Part shown: positions 37,595 through 48,810 of the stretch, one piece after another
How the letters are laid out: every line of letters begins with the position of its first letter
Numbering within the stretch: the stretch's first letter is position 1
The notes under the pieces: model-generated
The model's input: the letters and a program-made list of their open reading frames with translations, nothing else
What the model was told of the DNA's origin: nothing
Database searches by the model: none
Translations under genes and position numbers: made by a program
Assembly (NCBI GenBank): GCA_052401645.1
Contig: CP198939.1
Location: forward strand, 434,001-498,000
DNA: 64,000 bases
Reading direction: 5' to 3'
Source: Arsenophonus sp052401645
GTDB taxonomy: Bacteria; Pseudomonadota; Gammaproteobacteria; Enterobacterales; Enterobacteriaceae

Positions 37595-39902
37595 TACAAT
37601 GTAAATTTTCTCTTTTTTAAAGTAAGAAGATTATATATTTATAGCTTATTATTTGCTTTATATTTATTAAAATAGATGTTTATAATAACATTAGTTTATT
37701 TTTTATATCCATTAGTCAATATAAATATATTTATTATTTTTTAACCATTATTTATTGCATTATTAGATCGATTGATCTTAGTTATTAATTAATTTTATTC
37801 ATAGTATTAAATTAAAGTTAATGATATTTTATTTAAGTTTATATCAAAATTAAAACTTAATTTTGATTTATTGTTAATTATATGATATTCTATTTTTTAG
37901 ATACAATAATTTAGAGTAAATTATTGGAAGTATTATATATAACTTGAATATTATTAATTATTATTTATTAACTAACATTCAATTATATCATTTTAATATC
38001 AAAACATACTAAATTATATTTTTAATTGTTAATTATTAATATCCTTATTTTTTAAATATTTAAATAACTTTAAACTTTATAAATTTTATTATATTATTAA
38101 TTTTATAATAAAGATCTATTTTATTTTTCAAAAATAAAAGCTTTTTATGAATTTCAATTATATCAAAATAGTAATAAAAAATATTATATTTTTAATATAA
38201 GTAATTTCTATTATTTTATTAAAAATATATAATAAATGATTTTATCATTACTTTAATAATTTTAAGAGTTTATATTGTCATATTTAAGAAAGCAAATTAC
38301 TTATAAAATACTAAAAAGAAGTTGGTAGTAATATTTAATTTGCTTGATTTTATCATAATCTATTAATTAACTTTAAAAAAAATTTTAATTGATAAAATAT
38401 ATTTATATTCATCTAATTTAATATTTTTATTTATTTTATTTTTTAATATGTAACTATTCAATAATTAAATATTTTTTTATTAATCTCTATTAATAGAATT
38501 GTTTTTATTAAAATTACTAATTTTTATTATTTAATATATTTCTATTATCAAATAACATTAAATAATTAAAATGAATTTTTTTTAATTATTATCTTTAGTT
38601 TAATATAAATAGTTTTCTTATTTTAAAGATAAAATCTTGATGTTCTATTTTTAAATTTTTTATTAATTTAAAAATAAATAGATATTCTATCTATAAATAA
38701 TGATGTAATAAGATAATTTATTATATTTTATTTCGAATATTTCTTAATAATATCATTTATCATATAATAAAAATTATTATTTCTCATCAGTAACTTTTAA
38801 TACAATTAATATTATAACGATAATTATTTTGATTAATTATTTAACTTATTGTTTTTATATTTTTAAATTTTAAAAATTTACTATATAAGTAAATTTTTAT
38901 AAATTTTTATGAACTAAATAAAAATTTATATAATTTTGTAATTATCGATAACTTTATTTTATATAAAAAATTTTTTATATATAATTAAATATTTACTATA
39001 TAAATTTATATTTAAAAACTTTTTTGATTTGGTATAAAAGTTATATTTTATATCAAGTTAATATTTATATATCAAATAAATAAATTATCTCTATAATGAA
39101 TAGTAAATAATACAACTATATTTTTAAAAATTAATATATCTTATTATCTTTAACGTTCTCAGTTAAATATTCATATATTTTTTATTAAATTAATAATCCT
39201 TTTTTTAATTTTAATGGAAAATACTATAATTAAGTCATGAATTCAAAATCATCATAGTTAATAATTTTAATATCTATATTAACTAATAAACTATTTTATA
39301 ATTCATTGCTAAAGTTTTTATATATAACTTATATTTTAATAATATTTTTATATTAATAAACAAAAAAATTAATATTTTATCAAAATTAAATAATTAAAAC
39401 ATAAATATATTAATTTTGTTTTATTTTTATATATTGTATTGTAAGCTTTATTATTATATTTTTTTAAAACTATTATTAAGGAAATATAAATAGATTATAT
39501 GATTAAATAATAGTTTTTTAAGTACTTTTCTATATTTTAAATTGTAAAAACAATTAATCTAATATCATTATATTTTATTTAACTAATATATTTTATCTAA
39601 AAATATAATCTTTTATTAATTTAAATATTAAATAAATTATATATAGAAAATTTCTAATTATTTTAGAAAATAAGTATATATCTATATGAATAATAATTAA
39701 GATTATATTGTAATAGTATTGAATATAATATTCAATGAAAATTAATTAATAAAAATATTAATAAAGTTTCGTTTTAAAATAGTTAAAAAATATTCATAAG
39801 AGTTATTAAATCTTATTTTCTATATGATAAAAAAATAATATAATTATTATCATTATTGGTAGAATAATAATTCTTGTTAAATTAAACAATTTTTTTATTT
39901 TG

Positions 39903-39934
39903 ATTAATATATATTATATATAATATATATTAAT
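39903..39934. repeat. 32-bp perfect A/T palindrome
   Basis: Perfect 16-bp arms without loop (ATTAATATATATTATA and its complement), alone in the 6.4 kb desert. A second short inverted repeat (AATGAT/ATCATT around GTTAAC) lies about 20 nt to the right. Function unknown; it could be a cruciform-prone site. Confidence 0.8.
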
Positions 39935-42112
39935 AATAAGTAATATTTATTCAATGATCGTTAACAATCATTAATATAAATGATCTGATGTAGGCATTTA
40001 TTAGATAGTAGATATAAATAATTCATTATAAAGTAATTTTAATAAAATATACTATCTTGTTTTATTAAAATAAAATTATTAATATTTAATTAACTAATAA
40101 TGTCTATAAATGAAGAAATGAGAAAATATTTTAATATCAATCACAATATAAGAAAGAAGATTAATTTTATGAATTATCAACAATATAATATGATCATGTA
40201 ATTAATGTAAATTTAGCAATTTATTAAAAAAGTTTTATCTTTTATAAAGTATTTTACTAAAAAAACCTATTTTACAGAAGAAAATAGAAATCAAAATTCA
40301 TATTTTCTTTTGTAAAGAAGATAATTATCCACTAAACACTTTATTAATTAGAAAATTTTATAAATAAAATTTATTTTATTATATGAAATTAATATTAGAT
40401 GAAATTTATATTTTAATTAAAATAAATAATAATTAACAAAAAAAGTACTTATTTATTTAATTGTGAAATTATAATTAAATAAATTATATTAATATAATAT
40501 AAAATAATATATAAAATAGAATAAAAAAATAAAAATTTTATATAAAATATAAATTGATAAGATTTATTTATTTATCTTGCTAAGATATTTTTTTTATTTA
40601 GATATTAAAAATCTATATAAGTTTTATTTAAATTTAAATAAAAGTATTTATTAATATACTTATTAAGTTTTAATATTCTGAATATATAAATTTATTAACA
40701 TTAATATTTATAATTAAAATTTTCATAAAAATAATTAATTTTAACATAGTAAAACTATTAATAAATACAATTTTATTGTACATCTTATTTATTTTCTTTA
40801 CAAAAAAAGACAATATTAATGTTTTTTATTTTTACTAAATAGCTAGTTTTAATTATGTTTGATGATTATAATTAAATAATTAGCATTTAATAGTTATTAC
40901 CTAATAGTTTTATGTCTATAATCTCTGTTTCAATCAGTGGTATTAGTTTTATTATTATTTCCTATTATTTAAATAAATAAGTAATTTAATTATTATTAAG
41001 TTATACTATGTTAATGACATTAATATTTATTAATAGTTTTATTCAATAAATAATTTAAAATTTTATTACTTATAAATTTATTTATAGCATAAATATTTAT
41101 TTTAATAACTTTTCATATTTTTATATAAAATATAACAATTAATTATTATAAAATTATATCATTGCTAAAACTTTTGAATATACTAAAATAGTATATTAAA
41201 TTTATTTAGTTAATAATATATTTTTAACTTAATATTTATAATATTTATTAATATAAAAAGTTTTAATTTTTTTTTATAAAAATATTTTAAGAAAATTTTT
41301 CTATATCTTACTATAAAAGATTTAAACGTAAAAAGTTTACTATCAATTTAGTTATCAAAGTATAATTAAAAACCAGTTTTATAAATTTTTATTTCTTCTA
41401 TAGAAATTACATATAGATAAATGATCAAATTAAAGTTTTATGTTATAAAATTAAATCAAGTGAATTTAAAACTAATAAATTTTAGTTTTATGAAAATAGT
41501 TAAGATAATTTTACAGTATGACAATAAATCATATATTTTAACGTTAGCTATTTTTATTTAAAAAAATTAAATATTAATTTATTTAGAAAAATACCTAATA
41601 ATATTATGTAGTAATACTATTCATAATAACAAAATTCATTACTTATGTAGATAAGTTCAGATTAAGTATTGTTTTATCTTATCTAAATTAGTTAACTTGA
41701 ATTTAATTATAAATTTTCAATAACTATTATTATTAATAATAACATTGATGTCTGATTAATATATATTATAATAATAATATATATAATATTTTATAGCTTA
41801 AATTTGAATAAAAGTTATTTTGACTATAATATTAATAATTATTTAACATTATTTATATCATTAGATACTTGCTTCATTCTAAAATATTTAATTAAATAAT
41901 TAATAGTATAGTTTTAATAAATAATTATTAATACAAGATAGTTATTTTATTAAAATAATAAGATATAAAAAATATAAATTTTTATATAATTTATATTATT
42001 ATAGTTAAAGAAAATAAATTATCTAATTTATCTATTTATTATTTATTAACTAAATTTTTAATGATAGATTAATTAAAGGATATAAAAAATAAAATTAATA
42101 TTAAAGACATAA

Positions 42113-42147
42113 TAATTATTGTATTTCTAATTGAAATACAATAATTA
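42113..42147. repeat. Hairpin with perfect 15-bp arms in the desert
   Basis: Arms 42113-42127 and 42133-42147 (core TTGTATTTC / GAAATACAA), 5-nt loop TAATT. No T-tract follows on the + strand, and no gene is near. Possibly a relic terminator or a structured transcript; function unknown. Confidence 0.75.
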
Positions 42148-43976
42148 AAATAAAGTTAATAAAATTAAAATATATATTTGTATTTATATTTTTATTTTAT
42201 ATTTACTTATATTAGTAATATTAAAAGATGATAAAACAGAAATGTAATATTATTATAATTTATTGAAAATTGTTACAGATAAAATTAATTAATATATACT
42301 TGAATTTTATATTAAATCAATAAGTTAAGATAAATAATTAATTTATAGAAGTTTATATAAGTTACAATATTTAAGAATATTAATTATTTCTTGATTTATA
42401 ATAGTTTTATTTATTTACTAGATTTTATTTATATTGTAATAATTTTTCTTTATAAATAAAAAGATATAATCTTAATTATTTTAAATTTTAAAAAAAAGAA
42501 ATTAAATAATATTTTAAAATAAATTTATTTAAATAACATTTTAATATTATTATAATAATTTTATATTAAAATTATTATTATCATTTGTTTAGTATTATAT
42601 TATTATTAAATTTTTGCTTATTTTTATCAAATAACTAAGATCGATAATCTTTATTATTCACCATTTTATTTTAATATTTTATCAAGTAAAAATTCTAAAA
42701 ATAAATATATAATAAACATTAGAAGAAAATATAAGATTTTATTAGATTACTTTTTATTAAAACAAAGAGGAGATTTATATAGTTTTTACCATAAAAAGGT
42801 TTATTTATATATTTTATTAGATAAATAATTTAAAATATTATTTTATAATTATAATATGATTTTTATTTACATGTATCTTTATTAATATTAATTTAATATT
42901 TAATAAAAAACTTTCAAGTTTCTACTATTATAATAATAGTAATCCATATTCAATTTTTTTAATAATCAGTGAAATTACAAAGAAATTTTTTATCTATCAA
43001 AATAAAAATTAATACTATTCATTATAATTATCGCTGATATAATAAGAGAATCTTAAGATATACTATCTAATAGTTCATTTTAAGATTGTTATTTATTATT
43101 TAATATCAATATTTTACAAAATAGATTGATTGTTTTTTTATAATTGTTATTCACTAATATAACACTGTTAACAAAATATTTAATGTACTATTTATTTAAT
43201 AAATTGAAATTTAAAATTAAAGAAAAGAATTAAAAATATTAATTTTAATTTTTATATTCTATTTTGCGTATTTAATTATTAAATTTTATTTAATGTTTTT
43301 AACCTAATTAAAATTTAATTTTTTAATTAGTTCGACTATATTTGAAATATCATTATAAATAATAAAATTAATATTAATAATATTAATAATTAATACAATT
43401 TTATTAGTTTTTATATCTATATTTTTTAGTAAATATAAAAGCTTTATTGATATATTCTTCAAATATTTTATATAAATTTTGATTTTAAGTAAAATAATGT
43501 TTTAAATAATATAAAATTATTAATTTAATTAACATCATATGAATTCTTTATATTTTTATTAAATAGTAAATTCTATATAATTGCAATATAATTAAATATC
43601 TTGAGAATCATATACTAAATTATTTTATATAAAATAATTTAAAAATATTAATAAATTATACTACTTATAGTAATTATTTTATAATATGTATTATATAATT
43701 TATTTTTATTTTAATATAGATATTTTTATAAAAAATATTAATTATATATAATTAAGTTATTATTAATATAATTTTAAAAATTAAATTACTTGTAAATTTA
43801 ATTAATTTCATTTTTTGTTAATTGATTATTAATAATGATTTTTAAAAGAATCATTTTTATATAATGTAAAAAATAATTTAATTTATTTTTATAAAAATAA
43901 ATTAAGCATATATGATATTGTATTATACTTAATTTATTTAGTTATTTTTTATTTTACTTAATAAAATATTAATAAA

Positions 43977-44942
43977 TTAGAAATTCCAATCTTCATCTTC
44001 TGTAGTAATTGTTTTACCAATAATGTAAGAAGAACCTGATCCGGAAAAGAAATCATGGTTTTCATTAGCATTTGGTGATAACGCTGACAAAATTTCTGGG
44101 CTAACATCAGTTAGTATTTCTGGAAAAAGAGATTCATAACCTAAATTCATTAATGCTTTATTAGCATTATAATGAAGAAATTTTCTTACATCTTCTATTA
44201 AACCAATTTTATTATATAATGATTCGCTATATTTAATTTCATTTTCGTATAAATTTAGCAATAACAAGTAAGCAAAATCTTTTATTTCCTTTTTTTCTTT
44301 ATCGTTATATTTAATTAATGATTTTTGAAATTTATATCCGATATAATATCCGTGAATAGCTTCATCACGAATTATTAACCGAATAAGATCAGCAGTATTT
44401 GTTAATTTACCACGACTCGACCAATACATTGGAAGGTAAAATCCTGAATAAAAAAGAAATGATTCAAGAAATACACTAACAATTTTTTTCTTAAGAGGAT
44501 GATTATTGGCATAATGCAATAAAATTAAATTTGCTTTTTTTTGTAAAGAACTATTTTCTTCGCTCCATTTATAAGCATTATCAACATCCGAAGTTAAACA
44601 AAGTGTTGAAAAGATAGAACTATATGAACGAGCATGAACAGCTTCCATAAAGCTAATATTTGATACTACAGCTTCTTCATGAGGTGTTAAGGCATCTTTC
44701 ATTAACGTGGGTGCTCCTACGTTGTTTTGAATAGTATCCAATAGTGTTAATCCAGTAAAAACACGTATTGTTAGTTTTTTTTCTTCTTTTATCAATGTAT
44801 TCCACGTTTGAATATCATTTGAAAGCGGAATTTTTTCTGGTAACCAAAAATTGGTAGTTAATTTATTCCATACCTCTAGATCTTTATCATCCTCAATACG
44901 GTTCCAGTTTATTGCATGTACTATCGAATTTGTTATCGCCAT
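43977..44942 (-). CDS. nrdF: Class Ib ribonucleotide reductase, beta subunit
   Basis: Holds the metal-tyrosyl radical that starts reduction of ribonucleotides by NrdE. 321 aa against 319. Metal ligands Asp69, Glu100 and His103 in FMEAVHARSYSS, with radical Tyr107, correspond to E. coli Asp67, Glu98, His101 and Tyr105. The C-terminal tail EDEDWNF that docks on NrdE is intact. Last gene of nrdHIEF. Confidence 0.98.
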   Translation of the reverse strand: MAITNSIVHAINWNRIEDDKDLEVWNKLTTNFWLPEKIPLSNDIQTWNTLIKEEKKLTIRVFTGLTLLDTIQNNVGAPTLMKDALTPHEEAVVSNISFMEAVHARSYSSIFSTLCLTSDVDNAYKWSEENSSLQKKANLILLHYANNHPLKKKIVSVFLESFLFYSGFYLPMYWSSRGKLTNTADLIRLIIRDEAIHGYYIGYKFQKSLIKYNDKEKKEIKDFAYLLLLNLYENEIKYSESLYNKIGLIEDVRKFLHYNANKALMNLGYESLFPEILTDVSPEILSALSPNANENHDFFSGSGSSYIIGKTITTEDEDWNF

Positions 44943-44958
44943 TTGTTAAACCCATAAA

Positions 44959-47091
44959 TTATAGTGCACATGAAACACATCCTTTTACTTCTGTTCCTTT
45001 TAATGTTGATTGTCGGATACGAATATAATAAATCGTTTTAATACCTTTTTTCCAGGCATATATATGAGCACGATTAATATCTCGGGTAGTCGCATCATCA
45101 GTAAAAAAAAGAGTTAATGAAAGACCTTGATCAACATGTTGTGTAGCAGCAGCATAAGTATCAATGATTTTTTCAGCGCCTATCTGATAAGCATCTTGAT
45201 AATATTCTAAATTTTCATTTGTTAAATAAGGAGCAGGATAATAAACTCGTCCAATTTTACCTTCTTTGCGAATTTCAATACGTGAAACAATAGGATGAAT
45301 ACTTGAAGTTGAATTATTAATATAAGATATAGATCCAGTTGGTGGAATGGCTTGTAGATTCTGATTATAAATTCCGTGTTTCATAATAGATTTTTTTAAT
45401 TTCTGCCAATCTTCAGAAGTAGGAATGTGAATAGTTGATCGTTTGAATAGTTGTTTTACTTTTTCAGTTTTAGGATTCCACTGTTTATTAATATATTTAT
45501 CAAAATATTCGCCAGAAGCATATTTAGAATTTTCAAAGCCGCTAAAATAGCGTTTTCTATCAATAGATAACCTATTAGATGCCATTAATATATAGTAAGT
45601 TACGGTATAAAAGTAGATATTTGTAAAATCAATTCCTTCTTCTGATCCATAATGGATATGTTCAGATGCTAGATAAGCATGTAAATTCATTTGTCCTAAA
45701 CCAATGGCGTGTGATTTTTTATTGCCTTCTTGAATTGAAGGTACTGATTTGATTTCACTAATATCTGAAACAGAAGTTAATGCTTTAATAGCAACTTCAA
45801 TTGAATGACTAAAATCAGGCGAATTCATTGTTTTACTTATATTCATTGAACCTAAATTGCAGCTAATATCTTTACCTATATAATGATAATTTAAATTTTC
45901 ATTATAAATACTGGCATCATTAACTTGTAATATTTCTGAGCAGAGATTACTCATATTAATTCGACCATAAATAGGATTTAGACGATTAGCATTATCTTCG
46001 AATAAAATATATGGATATCCTGATTCAAATTGAATTTCTGCTAAGATAAGAAAAAATTTACGGGCGTTAATCTTTCGTTTATGAATATTTTTATTATTTA
46101 CCATTTCTGAATATTTTTCAGTGACATTAATTTCTGACATAGGAATACCATAATATTTCTTAATATCATAAGATGAAAAAAGATACATATCTTGATTTTT
46201 TTTAGCTAGATAAAAAGTGATATCAGGGATTACTACACCTAGTGATAAAGTTTTAATTCTGATTTTTTCATCAGCATTTTCACGTTTAGTATCTAAAAAA
46301 CTTAAAATGTCCAAGTGATGTGCATGAAGATAAACTGCACCTGCGCCTTGTCTTACGCCAAGTTGATTAGCATAAGAAAAAGCATCTTCTAACATTTTCA
46401 TTACTGGAACTACACCGGAAGATTGGTTTTCAATTAACTTTATTGGTGCACCAGTCTCACGTAAATTAGTTAATAAGAAAGCTACTCCTCCACCACGTTT
46501 TGAGAGTTGTAAGGCTGAATTAATAGAACGACCTATTGATTCCATATTATCTTCTATTCGTAACAAGAAACAAGATATAAGTTCACCTCGTTGTTTTTTA
46601 CCGCAATTTAAAAAAGTTGGTGTTGCTGGTTGGAAGCGCCCAGTAATAATTTCATCTAAAAGATGGGTAGCGAATATCTGATCTCCTTGCGCAAGAGTTA
46701 AAGTAACCATACAAACTCTATCTTCATAACGCTCTAAGTAATGCTTACCATCAAAAGTTTTTAAAGTATAGCTAGTATAATATTTAAGGGCACCAAGAAA
46801 TGTTTGAAAGCGAAATTTATAATTATATGCTTGTTTGAAAATTTTTTTAATAAAACTAAATTGATATTGTGCTAATATTGATGGTTCATAATAATTTTTT
46901 ATAATTAAAAAATCTAGTTTTTCTTGTAAATTATCAAAAAAAATAGTGTTTTGATTGACATGATGTAGGAAGTAATTATGAGTTGCTTGCTTATCTTTAT
47001 CAAGTTGAATTTTATTATTTGTATCATAAAGATTTAGCATTGCATTAAGTGCATGATAATCAAGTTGATCCTTATGCTGTATTATTGTCAT
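44959..47091 (-). CDS. nrdE: Class Ib ribonucleotide reductase, alpha subunit
   Basis: Catalytic subunit converting NDPs to dNDPs. 710 aa against 714. Substrate-site residues: the redox cysteine in GELISCFLLRIEDNMESIG (near 167), the radical relay and thiyl Cys in RINMSNLCSEILQ (near 380), and the C-terminal redox pair in GCVSCAL. It lacks the N-terminal ATP-cone activity domain, as is typical of NrdE. 15 nt from nrdI and 16 nt from nrdF, in one operon. Confidence 0.98.
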   Translation of the reverse strand: MTIIQHKDQLDYHALNAMLNLYDTNNKIQLDKDKQATHNYFLHHVNQNTIFFDNLQEKLDFLIIKNYYEPSILAQYQFSFIKKIFKQAYNYKFRFQTFLGALKYYTSYTLKTFDGKHYLERYEDRVCMVTLTLAQGDQIFATHLLDEIITGRFQPATPTFLNCGKKQRGELISCFLLRIEDNMESIGRSINSALQLSKRGGGVAFLLTNLRETGAPIKLIENQSSGVVPVMKMLEDAFSYANQLGVRQGAGAVYLHAHHLDILSFLDTKRENADEKIRIKTLSLGVVIPDITFYLAKKNQDMYLFSSYDIKKYYGIPMSEINVTEKYSEMVNNKNIHKRKINARKFFLILAEIQFESGYPYILFEDNANRLNPIYGRINMSNLCSEILQVNDASIYNENLNYHYIGKDISCNLGSMNISKTMNSPDFSHSIEVAIKALTSVSDISEIKSVPSIQEGNKKSHAIGLGQMNLHAYLASEHIHYGSEEGIDFTNIYFYTVTYYILMASNRLSIDRKRYFSGFENSKYASGEYFDKYINKQWNPKTEKVKQLFKRSTIHIPTSEDWQKLKKSIMKHGIYNQNLQAIPPTGSISYINNSTSSIHPIVSRIEIRKEGKIGRVYYPAPYLTNENLEYYQDAYQIGAEKIIDTYAAATQHVDQGLSLTLFFTDDATTRDINRAHIYAWKKGIKTIYYIRIRQSTLKGTEVKGCVSCAL

Positions 47092-47106
47092 AGAAAAAGC
47101 TCCGTA

Positions 47107-47529
47107 TTACTTTATTGCATTTGTTGTAGCCCAAAATCGCTGTAACCCTTGGCGTACTTGTTGAATATCCAATTCTGTACCAAGTAATTCGAACCGATAG
47201 AGCAATGGTACTTGGCATTTAGTGGAAATTATATTACCTGCTATAGCATAAGTTATACCAAAATTACTATTTCCTGATGCAATAACTCCTCGTAAAAATT
47301 TTCGGTTTTTTTGTTGATTTAAAAAATAAATAACAGGTTTAGGTACAGCTCTTATTTTACAACCACCACCATAAGTAGGTAGTAATAATATGTAAGGTTG
47401 CGTTGCATTTATTATCATTTTATTAGCATGAATTGGAATACGTGTAGCATGAATTCCTAATCTTTCTATAAAACGATGACAATTTTCTGATCTACTAGAA
47501 TAGTAAATAAGTGATTTTGTTTTCATCAT
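47107..47529 (-). CDS. nrdI: NrdI flavodoxin-like protein
   Basis: Flavoprotein that supplies the oxidant for assembly of the dimanganese-tyrosyl cofactor of NrdF. 140 aa against 136. FMN-loop segments: YYSSRSENCHRFIERLG (about 9-25), PTYGGG near 51 and GVIASGNSNFG near 81. Its presence indicates a Mn-dependent radical cofactor route. Six nt after nrdH. Confidence 0.97.
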   Translation of the reverse strand: MMKTKSLIYYSSRSENCHRFIERLGIHATRIPIHANKMIINATQPYILLLPTYGGGCKIRAVPKPVIYFLNQQKNRKFLRGVIASGNSNFGITYAIAGNIISTKCQVPLLYRFELLGTELDIQQVRQGLQRFWATTNAIK

Positions 47530-47535
47530 ATAATT

Positions 47536-47763
47536 TTAGTTATTAAGTATTTGGCTAATCATATCTGGGCGAAAACCAGACCAATGTTGCTTATCTACTA
47601 CTACAACTGGTAATTGTTGATATCCTAAGCTAATAATAAAAGATAGTGCTTCGATATCTTTTGTTAAATCAACAATATCATAGGATAAGTTTTTACGTTT
47701 TAGAGCTAGATAAGTTGCATCACATTGTACGCAATTTGGTTTACTATAGACTTTGATAATCAT
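47536..47763 (-). CDS. nrdH: NrdH glutaredoxin-like electron donor
   Basis: Small thioredoxin-fold protein that reduces NrdE. 75 aa against 81 in E. coli. Redox motif CVQC (Cys11, Cys14); the C-terminal VVVVDKQHWSGFRPDMI is the family signature. First gene of nrdHIEF. Confidence 0.97.
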   Translation of the reverse strand: MIIKVYSKPNCVQCDATYLALKRKNLSYDIVDLTKDIEALSFIISLGYQQLPVVVVDKQHWSGFRPDMISQILNN

Positions 47764-48764
47764 TATTAATTCCTTAATTTTGCAACAACTAAATTTATAA
47801 TTTAATAACTATAATAAATACTATATATTGATTTATTTTTTATTCAACCATACCATATATAGTTTTATTTTATTTATGAAAAAAATTTTTTTACATTATT
47901 TTATTCCAATAAAAAATAAAAACTATATTTTATTATATGATTTTTAATTATTTTCTGATAGATAGAAGTTTTTTTTAAAAATAAAGATAGTTTTTGCTTA
48001 GAAGATAAAATTAATTATTAAATAGTTCACTATTTTAAGAAGATTATTTATCTTATCATTAATATTTTATATTTTTAAGAGATTTTAAAGAGGATTTATA
48101 TAATTTATATATGCGTTTATAATAATAAAATAATAAATATTGTTTTATTAAATTAATCAATAAAAGAGAATATAAATCTTTTATATTAAATATTATATAA
48201 AACTTAGATAAAATATTTTAATAATGAAAATTTTTTTTTAAATCAAATTTAATAACTATATTAGTATCGGTAGTAATTTTAAGAAACATAAGTTAATTTA
48301 ATAAGTTTTATAAAAATAAATATTATTTTGTTAAAAGTAACAGAAATTATTTTATTTTTTTTAATTTTATAAAAATGTATTTAGTATTTATTAAAATTTT
48401 ATAATTTTAATCTACTTATTATTTTATGTTATTAAATTATTTTAAATAATATTAAATTAATATATTTATATTTTAAATTAAATTTTAAATATAAATATAT
48501 ATTTTAAAAGAATGGAGCATTAAAATACTTAAGTTATTATTATAATATTAATTATTATTATTTTTGATTATTTTGATTTTATTTTATATTGATTAATAAT
48601 TAAAGTTATTAATTAATTTTTATTAATTTTAGTAATAAATAATAAATATATGATTTTATCTTTTGTAAGGAGATAAATTACTTGATTTTTTATATAAAAA
48701 TAATTTTTTTAAAAAAATAAAACGTTAATTTAATTAGTTTATTGAAAGTAAATGTATTTTTTAT
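47764..48764. other. 1.0 kb non-coding gap between nrdH and lipA
   Basis: A/T-rich, no gene recognised. The side next to nrdH should contain the nrdHIEF promoter and any control site, but no Fur- or NrdR-box could be identified with confidence. Confidence 0.6.
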
Positions 48765-48810
48765 AAAGGAACAGAAATTAAATAACAAGTCATTTAATTT
48801 CTGTTCCTTT
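48765..48810 (-). terminator. lipA terminator built from the last codons of the gene
   Basis: Perfect 19-bp arms at 48765-48783 and 48792-48810 with an 8-nt loop. The right (coding) arm comprises the codons Lys-Gly-Thr-Glu-Ile-Lys of lipA up to the first bases after the reading frame, and the stop codon TGA (48790-48792) begins at the loop. The opposite arm lies downstream. Contains five G/C pairs, the strongest stem in this part of the window. Confidence 0.75.

Larger units (their letters stand above)
37595..43976. other. 6.4 kb non-coding desert between pssA and nrdF
   Basis: The longest gene-free stretch of the window. No frame with protein-like composition, no tRNA and no GC-richer island was found. 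It holds two palindromes (39903-39934 and 42113-42147) and many short A/T repeats. In E. coli pssA and nrdHIEF are about 85 kb apart, so the stretch probably joins remnants of several deleted genes, but none can be identified. Confidence 0.6.

Noticed and set aside
40325..40333. TTATCCACT, one base off a DnaA box
   Set aside because: A single near-match in 6.4 kb of A/T DNA, with no cluster, no dnaA/gidA/rpmH-type neighbours and no clear skew switch; not an origin.
43834..43855. AATGATT/AATCATT hairpin as nrdF terminator
   Set aside because: It is 120 nt beyond the stop with only a 7-bp A/T stem and no U-tract in the nrdF direction; such repeats are frequent by chance here.
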